Shown piece after piece: positions 48,094 to 56,930 of a stretch of DNA of 64,000 bases (position 1 is the first letter of the stretch; each line of letters starts with the position of its first letter). The position numbers and the translations under genes are program-made. Origin of the DNA: Arthrobacter sp. YD4 (GTDB taxonomy: Bacteria > Actinomycetota > Actinomycetes > Actinomycetales > Micrococcaceae). Under the pieces are notes generated by a model. The model saw nothing but the letters and a program-made list of their open reading frames with translations, was not told the DNA's origin and ran no database searches. The stretch spans positions 1 to 64,000 of the forward strand of contig NZ_JAUHHD010000007.1 of assembly GCF_030410515.1 (NCBI RefSeq), written 5' to 3'.

Positions 48094-48876
48094 TTAGACC
48101 TTGCGGGACAGGATAGCCTGCTTGACCTCAGCGATGGCCTGCGTGACCTGGATGCCGCGGGGGCATGCCTCGGTGCAGTTGAAGGTGGTGCGGCAGCGCC
48201 ACACGCCTTCCTTGTCGTTGAGGATCTCCAGGCGCATGTCGCCGGCATCGTCGCGGGAGTCGAAGATGAAGCGGTGCGCGTTGACGATCGCGGCCGGGCC
48301 AAAGTACTGGCCGTCGGTCCAGAACACCGGGCAGGACGAGGTGCACGCGGCGCACAGGATGCACTTGGTGGTGTCGTCGAACCGCTCGCGGTCCTCGGCG
48401 GACTGCAGGCGTTCCTTGGTGGGCTCGTGGCCGCGGTTGATCAGGAACGGCATGACCTCACGGAAGGACTGGAAAAACGGCTCCATGTCCACGATCAGGT
48501 CCTTTTCGACCGGCAGGCCCTTGATCGGCTCGACCGTGATGGGCTTGGTGGTGTCCAGGTCCTTGAGCAGGGTCTTGCAGGCCAGGCGGTTGCGGCCGTT
48601 GATGCGCATGGCATCGGAACCGCAGACGCCGTGCGCGCAGGACCGGCGGAAGGAGACGCTGCCGTCCTGCTCCCACTTGATCTTGTGCAGGGCGTCCAGC
48701 ACGCGGTCGGTGCCGTACATGGTGACCTGGAAGTCGTCCCAGGTGGCCTCCTCGGAGACCTCGGGGTTGTAGCGGCGCACGCGCAGCGTCACGTCGAAGG
48801 ACGGGATTTCCCCGCCGCCGCCGACGCCGGCGGGCAGTTCGATCTTGGAGGCTGGCTCAGCGAGTTCAGCGGTCAT
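48094..48876 (-). CDS. sdhB: Succinate dehydrogenase iron-sulfur subunit
   Basis: 260-aa electron-transfer subunit of complex II on the inner face of the membrane. Cysteines for [2Fe-2S] (SCAHGVCGSDAM and the following LACKTL), [4Fe-4S] (CILCAACTSSCP) and the third cluster (NCTEACPRGI) are all present. Starts directly after sdhA (1 nt apart) and is last in sdhCDAB. A leader of about 25 residues precedes the ferredoxin domain. Confidence 0.97.
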   Translation of the reverse strand: MTAELAEPASKIELPAGVGGGGEIPSFDVTLRVRRYNPEVSEEATWDDFQVTMYGTDRVLDALHKIKWEQDGSVSFRRSCAHGVCGSDAMRINGRNRLACKTLLKDLDTTKPITVEPIKGLPVEKDLIVDMEPFFQSFREVMPFLINRGHEPTKERLQSAEDRERFDDTTKCILCAACTSSCPVFWTDGQYFGPAAIVNAHRFIFDSRDDAGDMRLEILNDKEGVWRCRTTFNCTEACPRGIQVTQAIAEVKQAILSRKV

Positions 48877-48877
48877 C

Positions 48878-50677
48878 TTAGTACTTCCTCACCATCGGCT
48901 CGTAGCGCGTGAAGACCACCGGTTTGGTAGCCAGCCGGATGCCAGCGATCGCCTCGGCGGAACCGTCCGCCGGAGCGTGCTCATCCTTGTACGCCATGGA
49001 GTGCTTCATGAATTTTTCGTCGTCGCGCTCGGGGAAGTCCTCGCGGAAGTGTCCGCCGCGGGACTCCTCGCGGTGCAGGGCCGCCACGGTCATGACCTTG
49101 GCAAGCTCCAGCAGGAAGCCCAGCTCCACGGCCTCGAGCAGGTCAAGGTTGAAGCGCTTGCCCTTGTCCTGAACGTTGATCCGCTGGTAGCGCTCCTCGA
49201 AAGATGCGATGTCCGCCAGGACCTGGTTCAGCGTATCGGCGGTGCGGAACACCTGCATGTTGGCGTCCATGGTGTCCTGCAGTTCCTTGCGGATCTGGGC
49301 CACCTTTTCGGTGCCGTTGGCGGTGCGGACGTGCTCCAGCAGGTTCAGCGTGTAGGCCTCCGGATCCGCGGGCAGTTCCACGAAATCGGCGGTCTTGGCG
49401 TACTCGGCGGCGGCGACGCCGGCGCGCTTGCCGAAGACGTTGATGTCCAGCAGCGAGTTGGTGCCCAGGCGGTTGGAGCCGTGGACGGACACGCAGGCAA
49501 CCTCACCGGCGGCGTAGAGGCCCGGGACGATCGTGTCGTTGTCCTGCAGGACCTCGGCGCTGATGTTCGTGGGGATGCCGCCCATGGCGTAGTGCGCGGT
49601 CGGGAAGACCGGCACCGGCTCGGTGTACGGCTCCACGCCCAGGTAGGTGCGGGCGAACTCGGTGATGTCCGGGAGCTTGGCATCGATGTGCGCCGGCTCC
49701 AGGTGCGTCAGGTCCAGGAGGACGTAGTCCTTGTTCGGGCCGCAGCCGCGGCCCTCGCGGACCTCGTTGGCCATGGAACGGGCCACGATGTCACGGGGCG
49801 CCAGGTCCTTGATGGTGGGGGCGTAACGCTCCATGAAGCGCTCACCCTCGGAGTTGCGCAGGATCGCGCCCTCGCCGCGGGCCGCCTCGGAGAGCAGGAT
49901 GCCCAGGCCGGCCAGGCCTGTCGGGTGGAACTGGAAGAACTCCATGTCCTCCAGGGGGATACCGCGGCGGAACGCGATGCCCATGCCGTCACCGGTAAGC
50001 GTGTGGGCGTTGGAGGTGGTCTTGAAGACCTTGCCGGCGCCGCCGGAGGCGAACACGACCGACTTGGCCTGGAAGACGTGCAGTTCGCCGGAGGCCAGGT
50101 CGTAGGACACGACGCCCGCAACGCGCTTCTGCTTGTACGGGGTGCCGTCCTCGCGGACCGCGTCTTCCTCAACCGTCAGCAGGTCCAGCACGTAGTACTC
50201 GTTGTAGAACTCAACGTTGTGCTTGACGCAGTTTTGGTACAGGGTCTGGAGGATCATGTGCCCGGTGCGGTCGGCGGCGTAGCAGGCGCGGCGGACCGGG
50301 GCCTTGCCGTGGTCGCGGGTGTGGCCACCGAAGCGGCGCTGGTCGATCCGGCCCTCGGGCGTGCGGTTGAACGGCAGGCCCATCTTCTCGAGGTCCAGGA
50401 CGGCGTCAATCGCTTCCTTCGCCATGACCTCGGCGGCGTCCTGGTCAACCAGGTAGTCGCCACCCTTGATGGTGTCGAAGGTGTGCCATTCCCAGTTGTC
50501 TTCCTCGACGTTGGCCAGGGCGGCGCACATGCCGCCCTGTGCCGCGCCGGTGTGGGAGCGCGTGGGATAAAGCTTGGTCAGTACCGCTGTTCGGGCGCGC
50601 TGACCGGATTCGATCGCTGCGCGCATGCCCGCGCCACCGGCGCCGACGATGACGACGTCGTACTTATGGACCTGCAT
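48878..50677 (-). CDS. sdhA: Succinate dehydrogenase flavoprotein subunit
   Basis: 599-aa catalytic subunit: succinate to fumarate with covalent FAD. FAD motif VGAGGAGMRAA at the N-terminus, the FAD-linking histidine in TRSHTGAAQGG, the active-site FNRTPEGRIDQRRFGGH (in two parts) and HPTGL, and the helical C-terminal domain ending in RYEPMVRKY. ATG at 50677 with AAAGAG upstream; the frame to 50698 adds seven residues. The gap of 117 nt to sdhD shows no terminator. Confidence 0.97.
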   Translation of the reverse strand: MQVHKYDVVIVGAGGAGMRAAIESGQRARTAVLTKLYPTRSHTGAAQGGMCAALANVEEDNWEWHTFDTIKGGDYLVDQDAAEVMAKEAIDAVLDLEKMGLPFNRTPEGRIDQRRFGGHTRDHGKAPVRRACYAADRTGHMILQTLYQNCVKHNVEFYNEYYVLDLLTVEEDAVREDGTPYKQKRVAGVVSYDLASGELHVFQAKSVVFASGGAGKVFKTTSNAHTLTGDGMGIAFRRGIPLEDMEFFQFHPTGLAGLGILLSEAARGEGAILRNSEGERFMERYAPTIKDLAPRDIVARSMANEVREGRGCGPNKDYVLLDLTHLEPAHIDAKLPDITEFARTYLGVEPYTEPVPVFPTAHYAMGGIPTNISAEVLQDNDTIVPGLYAAGEVACVSVHGSNRLGTNSLLDINVFGKRAGVAAAEYAKTADFVELPADPEAYTLNLLEHVRTANGTEKVAQIRKELQDTMDANMQVFRTADTLNQVLADIASFEERYQRINVQDKGKRFNLDLLEAVELGFLLELAKVMTVAALHREESRGGHFREDFPERDDEKFMKHSMAYKDEHAPADGSAEAIAGIRLATKPVVFTRYEPMVRKY

Positions 50678-50794
50678 ACCAGATGCTCTTTCTCTCAAAA
50701 TTCGCTGTGAACACCGCCGGCGAGACCAGGACGGTGGGGCCCGCTGTTCCTGCCCGCCGGGCAGGCAGGACTCAGCGGCCGGGGACCGGGGCGG

Positions 50795-51277
50795 CTACGG
50801 GGCGGGGCAGAACCCGCCGGGCAGCTGCACGCCGTCGACCACGGGGCAGGGGTTGAAGGTGAAGATCACCAGGGTGCCGAGGATGACGATTGCCGCGGCG
50901 GCCGCGTACAGCACGATCTTCAGCCACAGGCGCGTGGCGTCCCTCTCGGCGTAGTCATTGATGATGGTGCGGACGCCGTTGCTGCCGTGCAGCATGGCCA
51001 GCCACAGCATCGCCAGGTCCCAGACCTGCCAGAACGGGTCGGCCCACTTGCCGGCGACGAAGCCGAAGTCGACCGCGTGGATGCCTCCGCCGACCATCAG
51101 GTTCACAAACAGGTGACCGAAGATGAGGACCACCAGCACGACACCGGAGAGCCGCATGAACAGCCATGCCAGCATCTCGAAGTTGCCCTTCGAGGAACCG
51201 TTGCGGTTGTACTTCGGGGCGACGCGGCCCGCGCCGACCTTGCCGGAGCGCGGGGTCTGGATCTGCGTTGCACTCAT
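50795..51277 (-). CDS. sdhD: Succinate dehydrogenase membrane anchor, SdhD type
   Basis: 160-aa membrane anchor with three helices (about 38-60, 80-104, 117-143). The LSGVVLVVLIFGHLFVNLM segment with the heme-ligand-type histidine and AMLWLAMLHGSNGVRTI fit SdhD of actinobacteria. GGAGGTCA precedes the ATG at 51277, which is 2 nt from the sdhC stop. C-terminal tail with two cysteines (FNPCPVVDG, GGFCPAP), which is unusual and could hold a disulfide outside. Confidence 0.92.
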   Translation of the reverse strand: MSATQIQTPRSGKVGAGRVAPKYNRNGSSKGNFEMLAWLFMRLSGVVLVVLIFGHLFVNLMVGGGIHAVDFGFVAGKWADPFWQVWDLAMLWLAMLHGSNGVRTIINDYAERDATRLWLKIVLYAAAAAIVILGTLVIFTFNPCPVVDGVQLPGGFCPAP

Positions 51278-51279
51278 GG

Positions 51280-51660
51280 CTAGTGACCTCCGAGGGCGAG
51301 GGACAGGTGGCGGATGGAGAAGCCGACCATGACGATGACCCAGAGGGCCAGAACCGTCCACAGCATCTGGCGCTGGTACTTGGCGCCCTTCTTCCAGAAG
51401 TCGACGGCGATGATCCGGAGGCCGTTGAAGGCGTGGAAGACGATCGCCGCGACGAGGCCCGTTTCACCCAGGGCCATGAGGGGGTTCTTGTAAGAGCCGA
51501 TCACGGCGTTGTATGCCTCCGGGGACACACGCACCAACGACGTGTCCAGCACGTGGACCAACAAGAAGAAAAAGATCACTACACCGGTAACGCGGTGTCC
51601 AACCCAGGACCACATGCCTTCACGGCCGCGGTACAAGGTGCCAGCTGGTTTTGTCGGCAC
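51280..51660 (-). CDS. sdhC: Succinate dehydrogenase cytochrome b subunit
   Basis: 126-aa three-helix membrane subunit that binds heme b and quinone. The SdhC signature GMWSWVGHRVTGVVIFFFLLVH (in two parts) contains the quinone-site Ser/Arg and heme His; HAFNGLRIIAVDF follows. GTG at 51660 has GGGAGG 8 nt upstream. First gene of sdhCDAB, with promoter at 51751-51779. Confidence 0.94.
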   Translation of the reverse strand: MPTKPAGTLYRGREGMWSWVGHRVTGVVIFFFLLVHVLDTSLVRVSPEAYNAVIGSYKNPLMALGETGLVAAIVFHAFNGLRIIAVDFWKKGAKYQRQMLWTVLALWVIVMVGFSIRHLSLALGGH

Positions 51661-51750
51661 TGAATAAACCTCCCTGCAACACAGCGGCGCTGGCATGGGA
51701 TCCACGCGGGGGGAACGCCTGCTGCGAGAGCACTCGTAAGCTCAAGCCTA

Positions 51751-51779
51751 AATCTAGGCTTCGCTGTCAGCTTATTCAA
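51751..51779 (-). promoter_or_regulatory. sdhCDAB promoter
   Basis: Minus strand: TTGAAT (-35, 51774-51779), 17-nt spacer, TAGATT (-10, 51751-51756), about 85 nt before the sdhC start. The -10 lies in the loop of a palindrome AAGCCTA-AATC-TAGGCTT (51744-51761), a possible operator. Confidence 0.6.
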
Positions 51780-51903
51780 TTCAGGGCGGCGGTACGGCGG
51801 GGAGCTTCCGCGGTTTTTGCCCGGTTTTGAGACGAACGCCACATTCGCTGGCATTGCCGGTCAATTTGGTGTGCACTTTCCGGGGCTCCGGGGCCCCGTC
51901 CGT

Positions 51904-51909
51904 TAGAGT
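51904..51909 (+). promoter_or_regulatory. -10 box of manC, leaderless type
   Basis: TAGAGT ends 7 nt before the manC ATG (51917); a GTG at 51914 is in frame too. No ribosome-binding site is seen. Confidence 0.5.
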
Positions 51910-51916
51910 GGCCGTG

Positions 51917-53071
51917 ATGAATACTGATAATGTGACCGGCCTCGAGCCGCATGATGCCGCCGCGGATTCGCCCCTGGACCGTTTCATTGCGGTGATCCCG
52001 GCCGGGGGTGTCGGCACGCGCCTCTGGCCGCTGTCCCGCGCCGCGGCCCCGAAGTTCCTGCACGACCTCACCGGGTCCGGCAGTACCTTGTTGCGCGCCA
52101 CCTACGACCGCCTGGAGCCATTGGCCGGCAGTCGGATGCTGGTCGTCACCGGCAACGCCCACCGCGAGGCCGTCTGCCGCCAGCTGCCGGAGATCCACGA
52201 CGCCGACCTGGTGCTGGAGAGCGAGCCGAAGGATTCCGGCGCCGCGATCGGCCTGGCCGCCGCCATCCTCTACGAACGCGACCCGGACACCATCATGGGC
52301 TCCTTCGCCGCGGACCAGGTCATCAGCCCCGACGAGCTGTTCCAGGATGCCGTCCGGGAGGCTATCTACACGGCCGCCTACGGCAAGATCGTCACGATCG
52401 GCATCAAGCCGACGCACCCCTCCACCGGGTTCGGCTACATCCGCGCCGGTGAGCAGCTCAGCGTCCCGAATGCCCCCAGCGCCCACACGGTGGTGGAGTT
52501 CGTCGAGAAGCCCAGCGAGGACGTCGCCCAGCAGTACGTGGACAGCGGTGAATACGTCTGGAACGCCGGCATGTTCGTCGCCCCCGTGTCCCTGATGCTC
52601 AAGCACCTCGAGGCCAACCAGCCGGAGCTGTTCGCCGGCCTGCAGGAGATCGCCAAGGCGTGGGACACCCCGCTGCGTGACGAGGTCACCGCCCGGGTCT
52701 GGCCCACTCTGCCCAAGATCGCCATCGACTACGCCGTGGCCGAGCCCGCCGCCGAGGCCGGGGACGTCGCCGTCGTGCCCGGCACCTTCCGTTGGGACGA
52801 CGTCGGGGACTTCGCCTCCGTGGGCCGGCTCAACAGCGCCAAGGAGGTCGACGAGGTCACCGTGATCGGCGCCGGCGCCCGGGTCTTCACCGAAAACGCC
52901 AGCGGCGTGGTGGTCACCGACACCAAGCGCGTCATCGCCCTGATCGGCATCAAGGACGTCGTGATCGTGGACACCCCGGACGCCCTGCTGGTCACCACCA
53001 AGGCCCACTCGCAGCGGGTCAAGGCCGCCGTCGACGCCCTCAAGGCCAGCGGCGACACGGACGTCCTCTAG
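51917..53071 (+). CDS. manC: Mannose-1-phosphate guanylyltransferase
   Basis: 384-aa enzyme making GDP-mannose from mannose-1-P and GTP. Nucleotidyltransferase motif IPAGGVGTRLWPLSR, EPKDSGAAIGLA, FGYIRAG, VVEFVEKP and FRWDDVGDFASVG are those of the GDP-mannose pyrophosphorylase family; no isomerase domain is fused. Start at ATG 51917 behind a -10 box. It would supply the donor for the MgtA-like enzyme at 9715-10884. Divergent from sdhC. Confidence 0.95.
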   Translation: MNTDNVTGLEPHDAAADSPLDRFIAVIPAGGVGTRLWPLSRAAAPKFLHDLTGSGSTLLRATYDRLEPLAGSRMLVVTGNAHREAVCRQLPEIHDADLVLESEPKDSGAAIGLAAAILYERDPDTIMGSFAADQVISPDELFQDAVREAIYTAAYGKIVTIGIKPTHPSTGFGYIRAGEQLSVPNAPSAHTVVEFVEKPSEDVAQQYVDSGEYVWNAGMFVAPVSLMLKHLEANQPELFAGLQEIAKAWDTPLRDEVTARVWPTLPKIAIDYAVAEPAAEAGDVAVVPGTFRWDDVGDFASVGRLNSAKEVDEVTVIGAGARVFTENASGVVVTDTKRVIALIGIKDVVIVDTPDALLVTTKAHSQRVKAAVDALKASGDTDVL

Positions 53072-53189
53072 CCCGGCCACGCTTAACCGCCGCTGACCTG
53101 CGCTTTCACCGCCGCCCGGGACCCGATGGGTACCCGGGCGGCGGTGCGTAATGCGCCGTCCGGGATGCCGCTATTTTTTGGACTGTGGC

Positions 53190-53195
53190 TACAGT
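53190..53195 (+). promoter_or_regulatory. -10 box of the M20 amidohydrolase gene, leaderless type
   Basis: TACAGT ends 6 nt before the GTG at 53202; no ribosome-binding site is present. Confidence 0.5.
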
Positions 53196-53201
53196 GATTG
53201 A

Positions 53202-54410
53202 GTGCGCAATTACACTACCGAGGCCGAGCCCACCACCCGCGTGGAACCCTGGCTGGAGCCCCTCCTGCCGGAATTGATCGACTTCCGCCGTGACCTGCAC
53301 GCGCACCCCGAGCTGTCCTTCAAGGAATTCCGCACCACGGACAAGCTCGCGAGCCGGCTGGAGGCCGCCGGACTGAAGCCGCGCCGCCTGGAAGGCACCG
53401 GCCTGACCGTGGACGTGGGGGAGGGACCCATCGCCACCGCGCTGCGCGGCGATATCGACGCGCTGCCGATCATCGAGGAAACCGGGCTGGAGTTCGCCTC
53501 CAAGAACCACGGGGTCACGCACGCCTGCGGCCACGACGTGCACACCACCACCATGCTCGGCATTGCCCTGGTGCTGCAGCGCATGCACGAAGCCTCCCCG
53601 CTGGGCGGGACGGTCCGGATCATCTTCCAGCCGGCCGAGGAAACCATGCCCGGCGGCGCCCATGCCTGCATCGAACAGGGCGTCCTCGAGGGAGTTCCCC
53701 GGATTCTGGCGCTGCACTGTGACCCGCGGATCGAGGTGGGCAAGATCGGCACCCGCATCGGCGCCATCACCTCCGCCTCCGACACCATCAAGATCGAACT
53801 CTCCGGCCGCGGCGGCCACACCTCCCGCCCGCACCTGACCGAGGAGCTGGTCTTCGCCCTCGCCCAGATCGCTATCAACGTCCCCGCCGTCCTGTCCCGC
53901 CGGGTGGACGTGCGCAGCGGTGTCTCCGTGGTGTGGGGCCACATCTCCGCCGGCGCCGCCCCGAACGCCATCCCGGCCAGCGGCTACATGGCCGGCACCA
54001 TGCGCTGCCTGGACCGGGACGCCTGGCACAGCGCCGGCCGGATCCTCGACGAGGTGGTCCAGCAGATCGCCGCGCCCTATGGCGTCGACGTTCACCTCGA
54101 GCACACCCGCGGCGTCCCGCCGGTGGTCAACTCCGAGCACGAGACCGCACTGATCGAGGCCTCCGCCCGCGCCGAGATCGGCGAGAGCTCCGTGGTGCTC
54201 ACCCCGCAGTCCATGGGCGGGGAGGACTTCGCCTGGTTCCTGGCAGATCTGCCCGGGGCCATGATGCGGCTGGGCACCAAGACCCCCGGCGGCGAGGAGT
54301 ACGACCTGCACCGCGGCGACTACATCCTGGACGAGCGCGCCCTGGGCCTGGGCATCCGGGTCCTTACCGCCGCCGCCCTGCGCACCCTCCGCGACCTCGG
54401 GCAGCAGTAG
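53202..54410 (+). CDS. M20 family amidohydrolase
   Basis: 402-aa metal-dependent amidohydrolase of the hippurate hydrolase / IAA-amino-acid hydrolase group (M20D). Metal ligands and catalytic Glu are in RRDLHAHPELSF, ACGHDVHTTT and QPAEETMPGGAH; the lid domain carries GRGGHTSRPH, and SMGGEDFAWF holds a late ligand. Probably cleaves N-acyl amino acids or amides in the cytosol. GTG start behind a leaderless-type promoter. Monocistronic. Confidence 0.93.
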   Translation: MRNYTTEAEPTTRVEPWLEPLLPELIDFRRDLHAHPELSFKEFRTTDKLASRLEAAGLKPRRLEGTGLTVDVGEGPIATALRGDIDALPIIEETGLEFASKNHGVTHACGHDVHTTTMLGIALVLQRMHEASPLGGTVRIIFQPAEETMPGGAHACIEQGVLEGVPRILALHCDPRIEVGKIGTRIGAITSASDTIKIELSGRGGHTSRPHLTEELVFALAQIAINVPAVLSRRVDVRSGVSVVWGHISAGAAPNAIPASGYMAGTMRCLDRDAWHSAGRILDEVVQQIAAPYGVDVHLEHTRGVPPVVNSEHETALIEASARAEIGESSVVLTPQSMGGEDFAWFLADLPGAMMRLGTKTPGGEEYDLHRGDYILDERALGLGIRVLTAAALRTLRDLGQQ

Positions 54411-54568
54411 CGCCTCCGCCTCACCGCCGGGCTACCCGCCGGACTGCCCGCCGGAATTCCCCACCTTTGCCCCCTGACGCCGCGACGCGCCGTCGGGTCC
54501 CGCGGACACGCCGGACGATGACGGCGAACGTGGGGGATTTCCGCACGCCACCACGGCCGGTGCGTTAG

Positions 54569-54613
54569 GTTGTGCACAACTGAGTTGCGTACAACTGAAA
54601 AAATCCGTAGGGT
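54569..54613 (+). promoter_or_regulatory. ohrR promoter with OhrR-type operator
   Basis: Two 12-bp palindromic boxes, GTTGTGCACAAC (54569-54580) and GTTGCGTACAAC (54584-54595), match the organic-peroxide repressor operators of actinobacteria. The second box contains the -35 TTGCGT (54585-54590), 17 nt before -10 TAGGGT (54608-54613), which ends 6 nt before the ohrR ATG. So ohrR is predicted to be self-repressed and leaderless. Confidence 0.78.
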
Positions 54614-54619
54614 GGAATC

Positions 54620-55090
54620 ATGCCCTCTTCCGCAGAGACCCCCGACGCCGTGACCCGGCCCGAGGCGCCCCGCCTCGACAGGCAATTGTGCTTCGCCATG
54701 TACTCGGCCTCCCGCGCCGCGACGGCGGCCTACCGGCCGATGTTGGAGGAGCTGGGCCTGACCTACCCGCAGTACCTGGCCATGATGGTGCTCTGGGAGG
54801 ACCAGCCACGCAGCGTCCGCGACCTCGGCGAGGAGCTCGGCCTGGACTCGGGCACGCTGTCCCCGTTGCTGAAGCGGCTCGAGGCGCTGGGCTTTGTGGA
54901 ACGGCGCCGGTCCGCCGAGGATGAGCGGCGCGTCGAGGTCTTCCTGACCGACGCCGGTGCAGCCCTGGGCGCCCGCGCCGCCGGTATTCCGCAGCGCCTG
55001 GCCGACGCCGCCGGACTGTCCGCCGCGGAGCTGGACCAGCTCCGCGAGACCCTGACCCGGCTGGCCGCCGCCCTGCATGCCGGCCACTGA
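54620..55090 (+). CDS. ohrR: OhrR, organic-hydroperoxide-sensing MarR repressor
   Basis: 156-aa MarR-family repressor. The sensor cysteine stands in LDRQLCFAMYSASRA (C24), the OhrR hallmark, followed by LGLTYPQYLAMMVLWE and the winged helix with LGLDSGTLSPLLKRLE. Oxidation of the cysteine releases DNA. Downstream ohr and an oxidoreductase, and the palindromic operator at 54569, make the role secure. No second, disulfide-forming cysteine is present, so it is of the one-Cys type. Confidence 0.94.
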   Translation: MPSSAETPDAVTRPEAPRLDRQLCFAMYSASRAATAAYRPMLEELGLTYPQYLAMMVLWEDQPRSVRDLGEELGLDSGTLSPLLKRLEALGFVERRRSAEDERRVEVFLTDAGAALGARAAGIPQRLADAAGLSAAELDQLRETLTRLAAALHAGH

Positions 55091-55154
55091 CGGCGACCGG
55101 GCCGCCCGGCGGCCCACACCACAGACTTTCCCCACCCCGACAGATTGGATCCCC

Positions 55155-55586
55155 ATGAAAACCCTGTACACCGCGGAGGCCCTCGCCTCCGGTGAAGGCC
55201 GCGACGGCAACGCCCAGACCAACGACGGCAAGCTCAATGTCACGCTCGCCAGCCCGGTGGAGCTGGGCGGCAGCGGCGAGGGCACCAACCCGGAGCAGCT
55301 CTTCGCCGCCGGCTATGCCGCATGCTTCCACTCGGCCCTGCGCCTGGTGGGCCGCCAGCAGAAGGCGGACCTGACCGATTCCGCCGTCGCCGCGAAGATC
55401 CACCTCGGCGCCCTGGACGGCGGCGCCGGCTACGGCATCGCCGCCGAACTCGAGATCGCGCTGCCCGCCGTCGACCGCGAGACCGCCGAGGCGCTCGTGG
55501 CCAAGGCCCACGAGGTCTGCCCCTACTCCAACGCCACCCGTGGCAACATCACCGTAGACATCACCATCATGGAGGTCGCCGCATGA
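55155..55586 (+). CDS. ohr: Organic hydroperoxide resistance protein
   Basis: 143-aa OsmC/Ohr thiol peroxidase. Both catalytic cysteines are in place: AACFHSAL (C57) and EVCPYSNATRGN (C122); NPEQLFAAGYAACF is the Ohr signature. It reduces organic and lipid hydroperoxides. ATG at 55155; the frame to 55077 overlaps ohrR and was dropped. Probably co-transcribed with ohrR 64 nt upstream and coupled to the oxidoreductase downstream (ATGA overlap). Confidence 0.95.
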   Translation: MKTLYTAEALASGEGRDGNAQTNDGKLNVTLASPVELGGSGEGTNPEQLFAAGYAACFHSALRLVGRQQKADLTDSAVAAKIHLGALDGGAGYGIAAELEIALPAVDRETAEALVAKAHEVCPYSNATRGNITVDITIMEVAA

Positions 55587-56608
55587 GCATCGAGAACACC
55601 ACCCTTCCCACCAGCACCCGCGAGATCCAGCTGGCCTCCCGCCCGCACGGCCGCCCCGTGCCGGAGAACTTTCGCCTGGCCGAGTCGGCCCTGCCGGAGC
55701 TGCAGGACGGTCAGGTCCTGGTCCGCAACCTCTTCATCTCCGTCGACCCATACATGCGCGGCCGGATGAACGACGTGAAGTCCTACTCCGCGCCGTTCGC
55801 CCTGGACGCGGCCATGGAGGGCGGCGCCGTCGGCGAGGTCATCGCCTCCCGCTCCGAGGACCGCAAGGTCGGCGACACCGTGGTGCACAGCCTCGGCTGG
55901 CGTGAATACGCCGTCCTGGACGCCGGCGCCACCTCGCCGGCCCGCACGGACATCGCCCCGGCGTCGGCCTTCCTCGGCGCCCTCGGCATGACCGGCCTGA
56001 CCGCCTACGCCGGCCTGCTGAAGGTTGCCGACTTCAAGCCCGGCGACGCCGTGTTCGTCTCCGGTGCCGCCGGCGCCGTCGGCTCCCTGGTGGGCCAGAT
56101 CGCCAAGGCCATGGGCGCCTCCCGGGTCATCGGCAGCGCCGGCACCCCGGAGAAGGTCGCCCGCCTGCTCGAGCTCGGCTTCGACGCCGCGTTCAACTAC
56201 CACGACGGCCCGGTCCGCGACCTGCTCAAGGACGCCGCGGGCGAGAAGGGCATCGACGTCTACTTCGACAACGTTGGCGGCGAGCACCTCGAAGCCGCGC
56301 TCTCGGTGATGAACGTCGGCGGCCGCGTAGCCATGTGCGGCGCCATCGCGCAGTACAACTCCACCGAGCCGACCCCGGCCCCGCGGAACCTGATGCTGGC
56401 CATCGGCAAGCAGCTGACCCTCAAGGGCTTCCTGGTGGGCGGCTACTGGCAGTACATGGGCGAGTTCGTCGAGAAGGTCTCCGGCTGGATTGCCGACGGC
56501 ACCATCCGCTACGACGAGACGATCGTGGACGGCCTGGAGAACGCCCCGCAGGCCTTCATGGACCTGCTCGACGGCGCCAACACCGGCAAGATGCTCGTCC
56601 GCCTCTAA
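55583..56608 (+). CDS. NADP-dependent medium-chain oxidoreductase, CurA/PTGR type
   Basis: 341-aa zinc-free MDR enzyme like CurA, leukotriene B4 12-hydroxydehydrogenase and other alkenal/one reductases. Seen are LFISVDPYMRGRMND, GMTGLTAYAGLL, the NADP loop SGAAGAVGSLVGQIAK, YFDNVGGEHLEAAL and GKMLVRL at the end. It reduces double bonds of reactive carbonyls, which form from lipid peroxides, so it fits with Ohr. The ATG overlaps the ohr stop. A 17-bp terminator follows. Confidence 0.92.
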   Translation: MSIENTTLPTSTREIQLASRPHGRPVPENFRLAESALPELQDGQVLVRNLFISVDPYMRGRMNDVKSYSAPFALDAAMEGGAVGEVIASRSEDRKVGDTVVHSLGWREYAVLDAGATSPARTDIAPASAFLGALGMTGLTAYAGLLKVADFKPGDAVFVSGAAGAVGSLVGQIAKAMGASRVIGSAGTPEKVARLLELGFDAAFNYHDGPVRDLLKDAAGEKGIDVYFDNVGGEHLEAALSVMNVGGRVAMCGAIAQYNSTEPTPAPRNLMLAIGKQLTLKGFLVGGYWQYMGEFVEKVSGWIADGTIRYDETIVDGLENAPQAFMDLLDGANTGKMLVRL

Positions 56609-56653
56609 GCAAGCCTCCAGGCAGACAGCCGACCCGCCCACCGCGTGCGGCTC

Positions 56654-56690
56654 CGAAAAGGCCCCGGACTCACAGTCCGGGGCCTTTTCG
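56654..56690 (+). terminator. Terminator of the ohrR-ohr operon
   Basis: Perfect 17-bp inverted repeat (56654-56670, 56674-56690) with loop CAC; the stem starts CGAAAAGG and ends CCTTTTCG. It divides the peroxide operon from the nucleoside uptake genes. The rest of the 322-bp gap holds the bmp promoter region but no clear -35/-10 pair. Confidence 0.88.
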
Positions 56691-56930
56691 CGCGCCGAGG
56701 GCAGGGGAGGGGCAGGCTAGGGGAGCGCGTTGGTAACAACTTCTCAACAATCTGGGAAACCGCTGTGAACTGTGTTACTCGACGTGTTGCAGGCCACTAA
56801 AGTAGCTGGCATCAGTGCGCCTCGGCGCAGCGCTGCGAACGCCTCAGTGACAACAGTGTTTCGGGAGCAACACCGTAAGCGGACAGTCATTGAACACCCG
56901 TCGCATCGCCTACCCCTTCCTGGAGGAACT

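Noticed and set aside
51744..51761. AAGCCTA/TAGGCTT palindrome as a terminator
   Set aside because: It has 7-bp arms only, no T run, and holds the sdh -10 box, so an operator is a better reading.
56764..56779. CRP-like site TGTGAACTGTGTTACT before the BMP gene
   Set aside because: Only one half-site fits TGTGA; the other half does not match TCACA, so it is not called.
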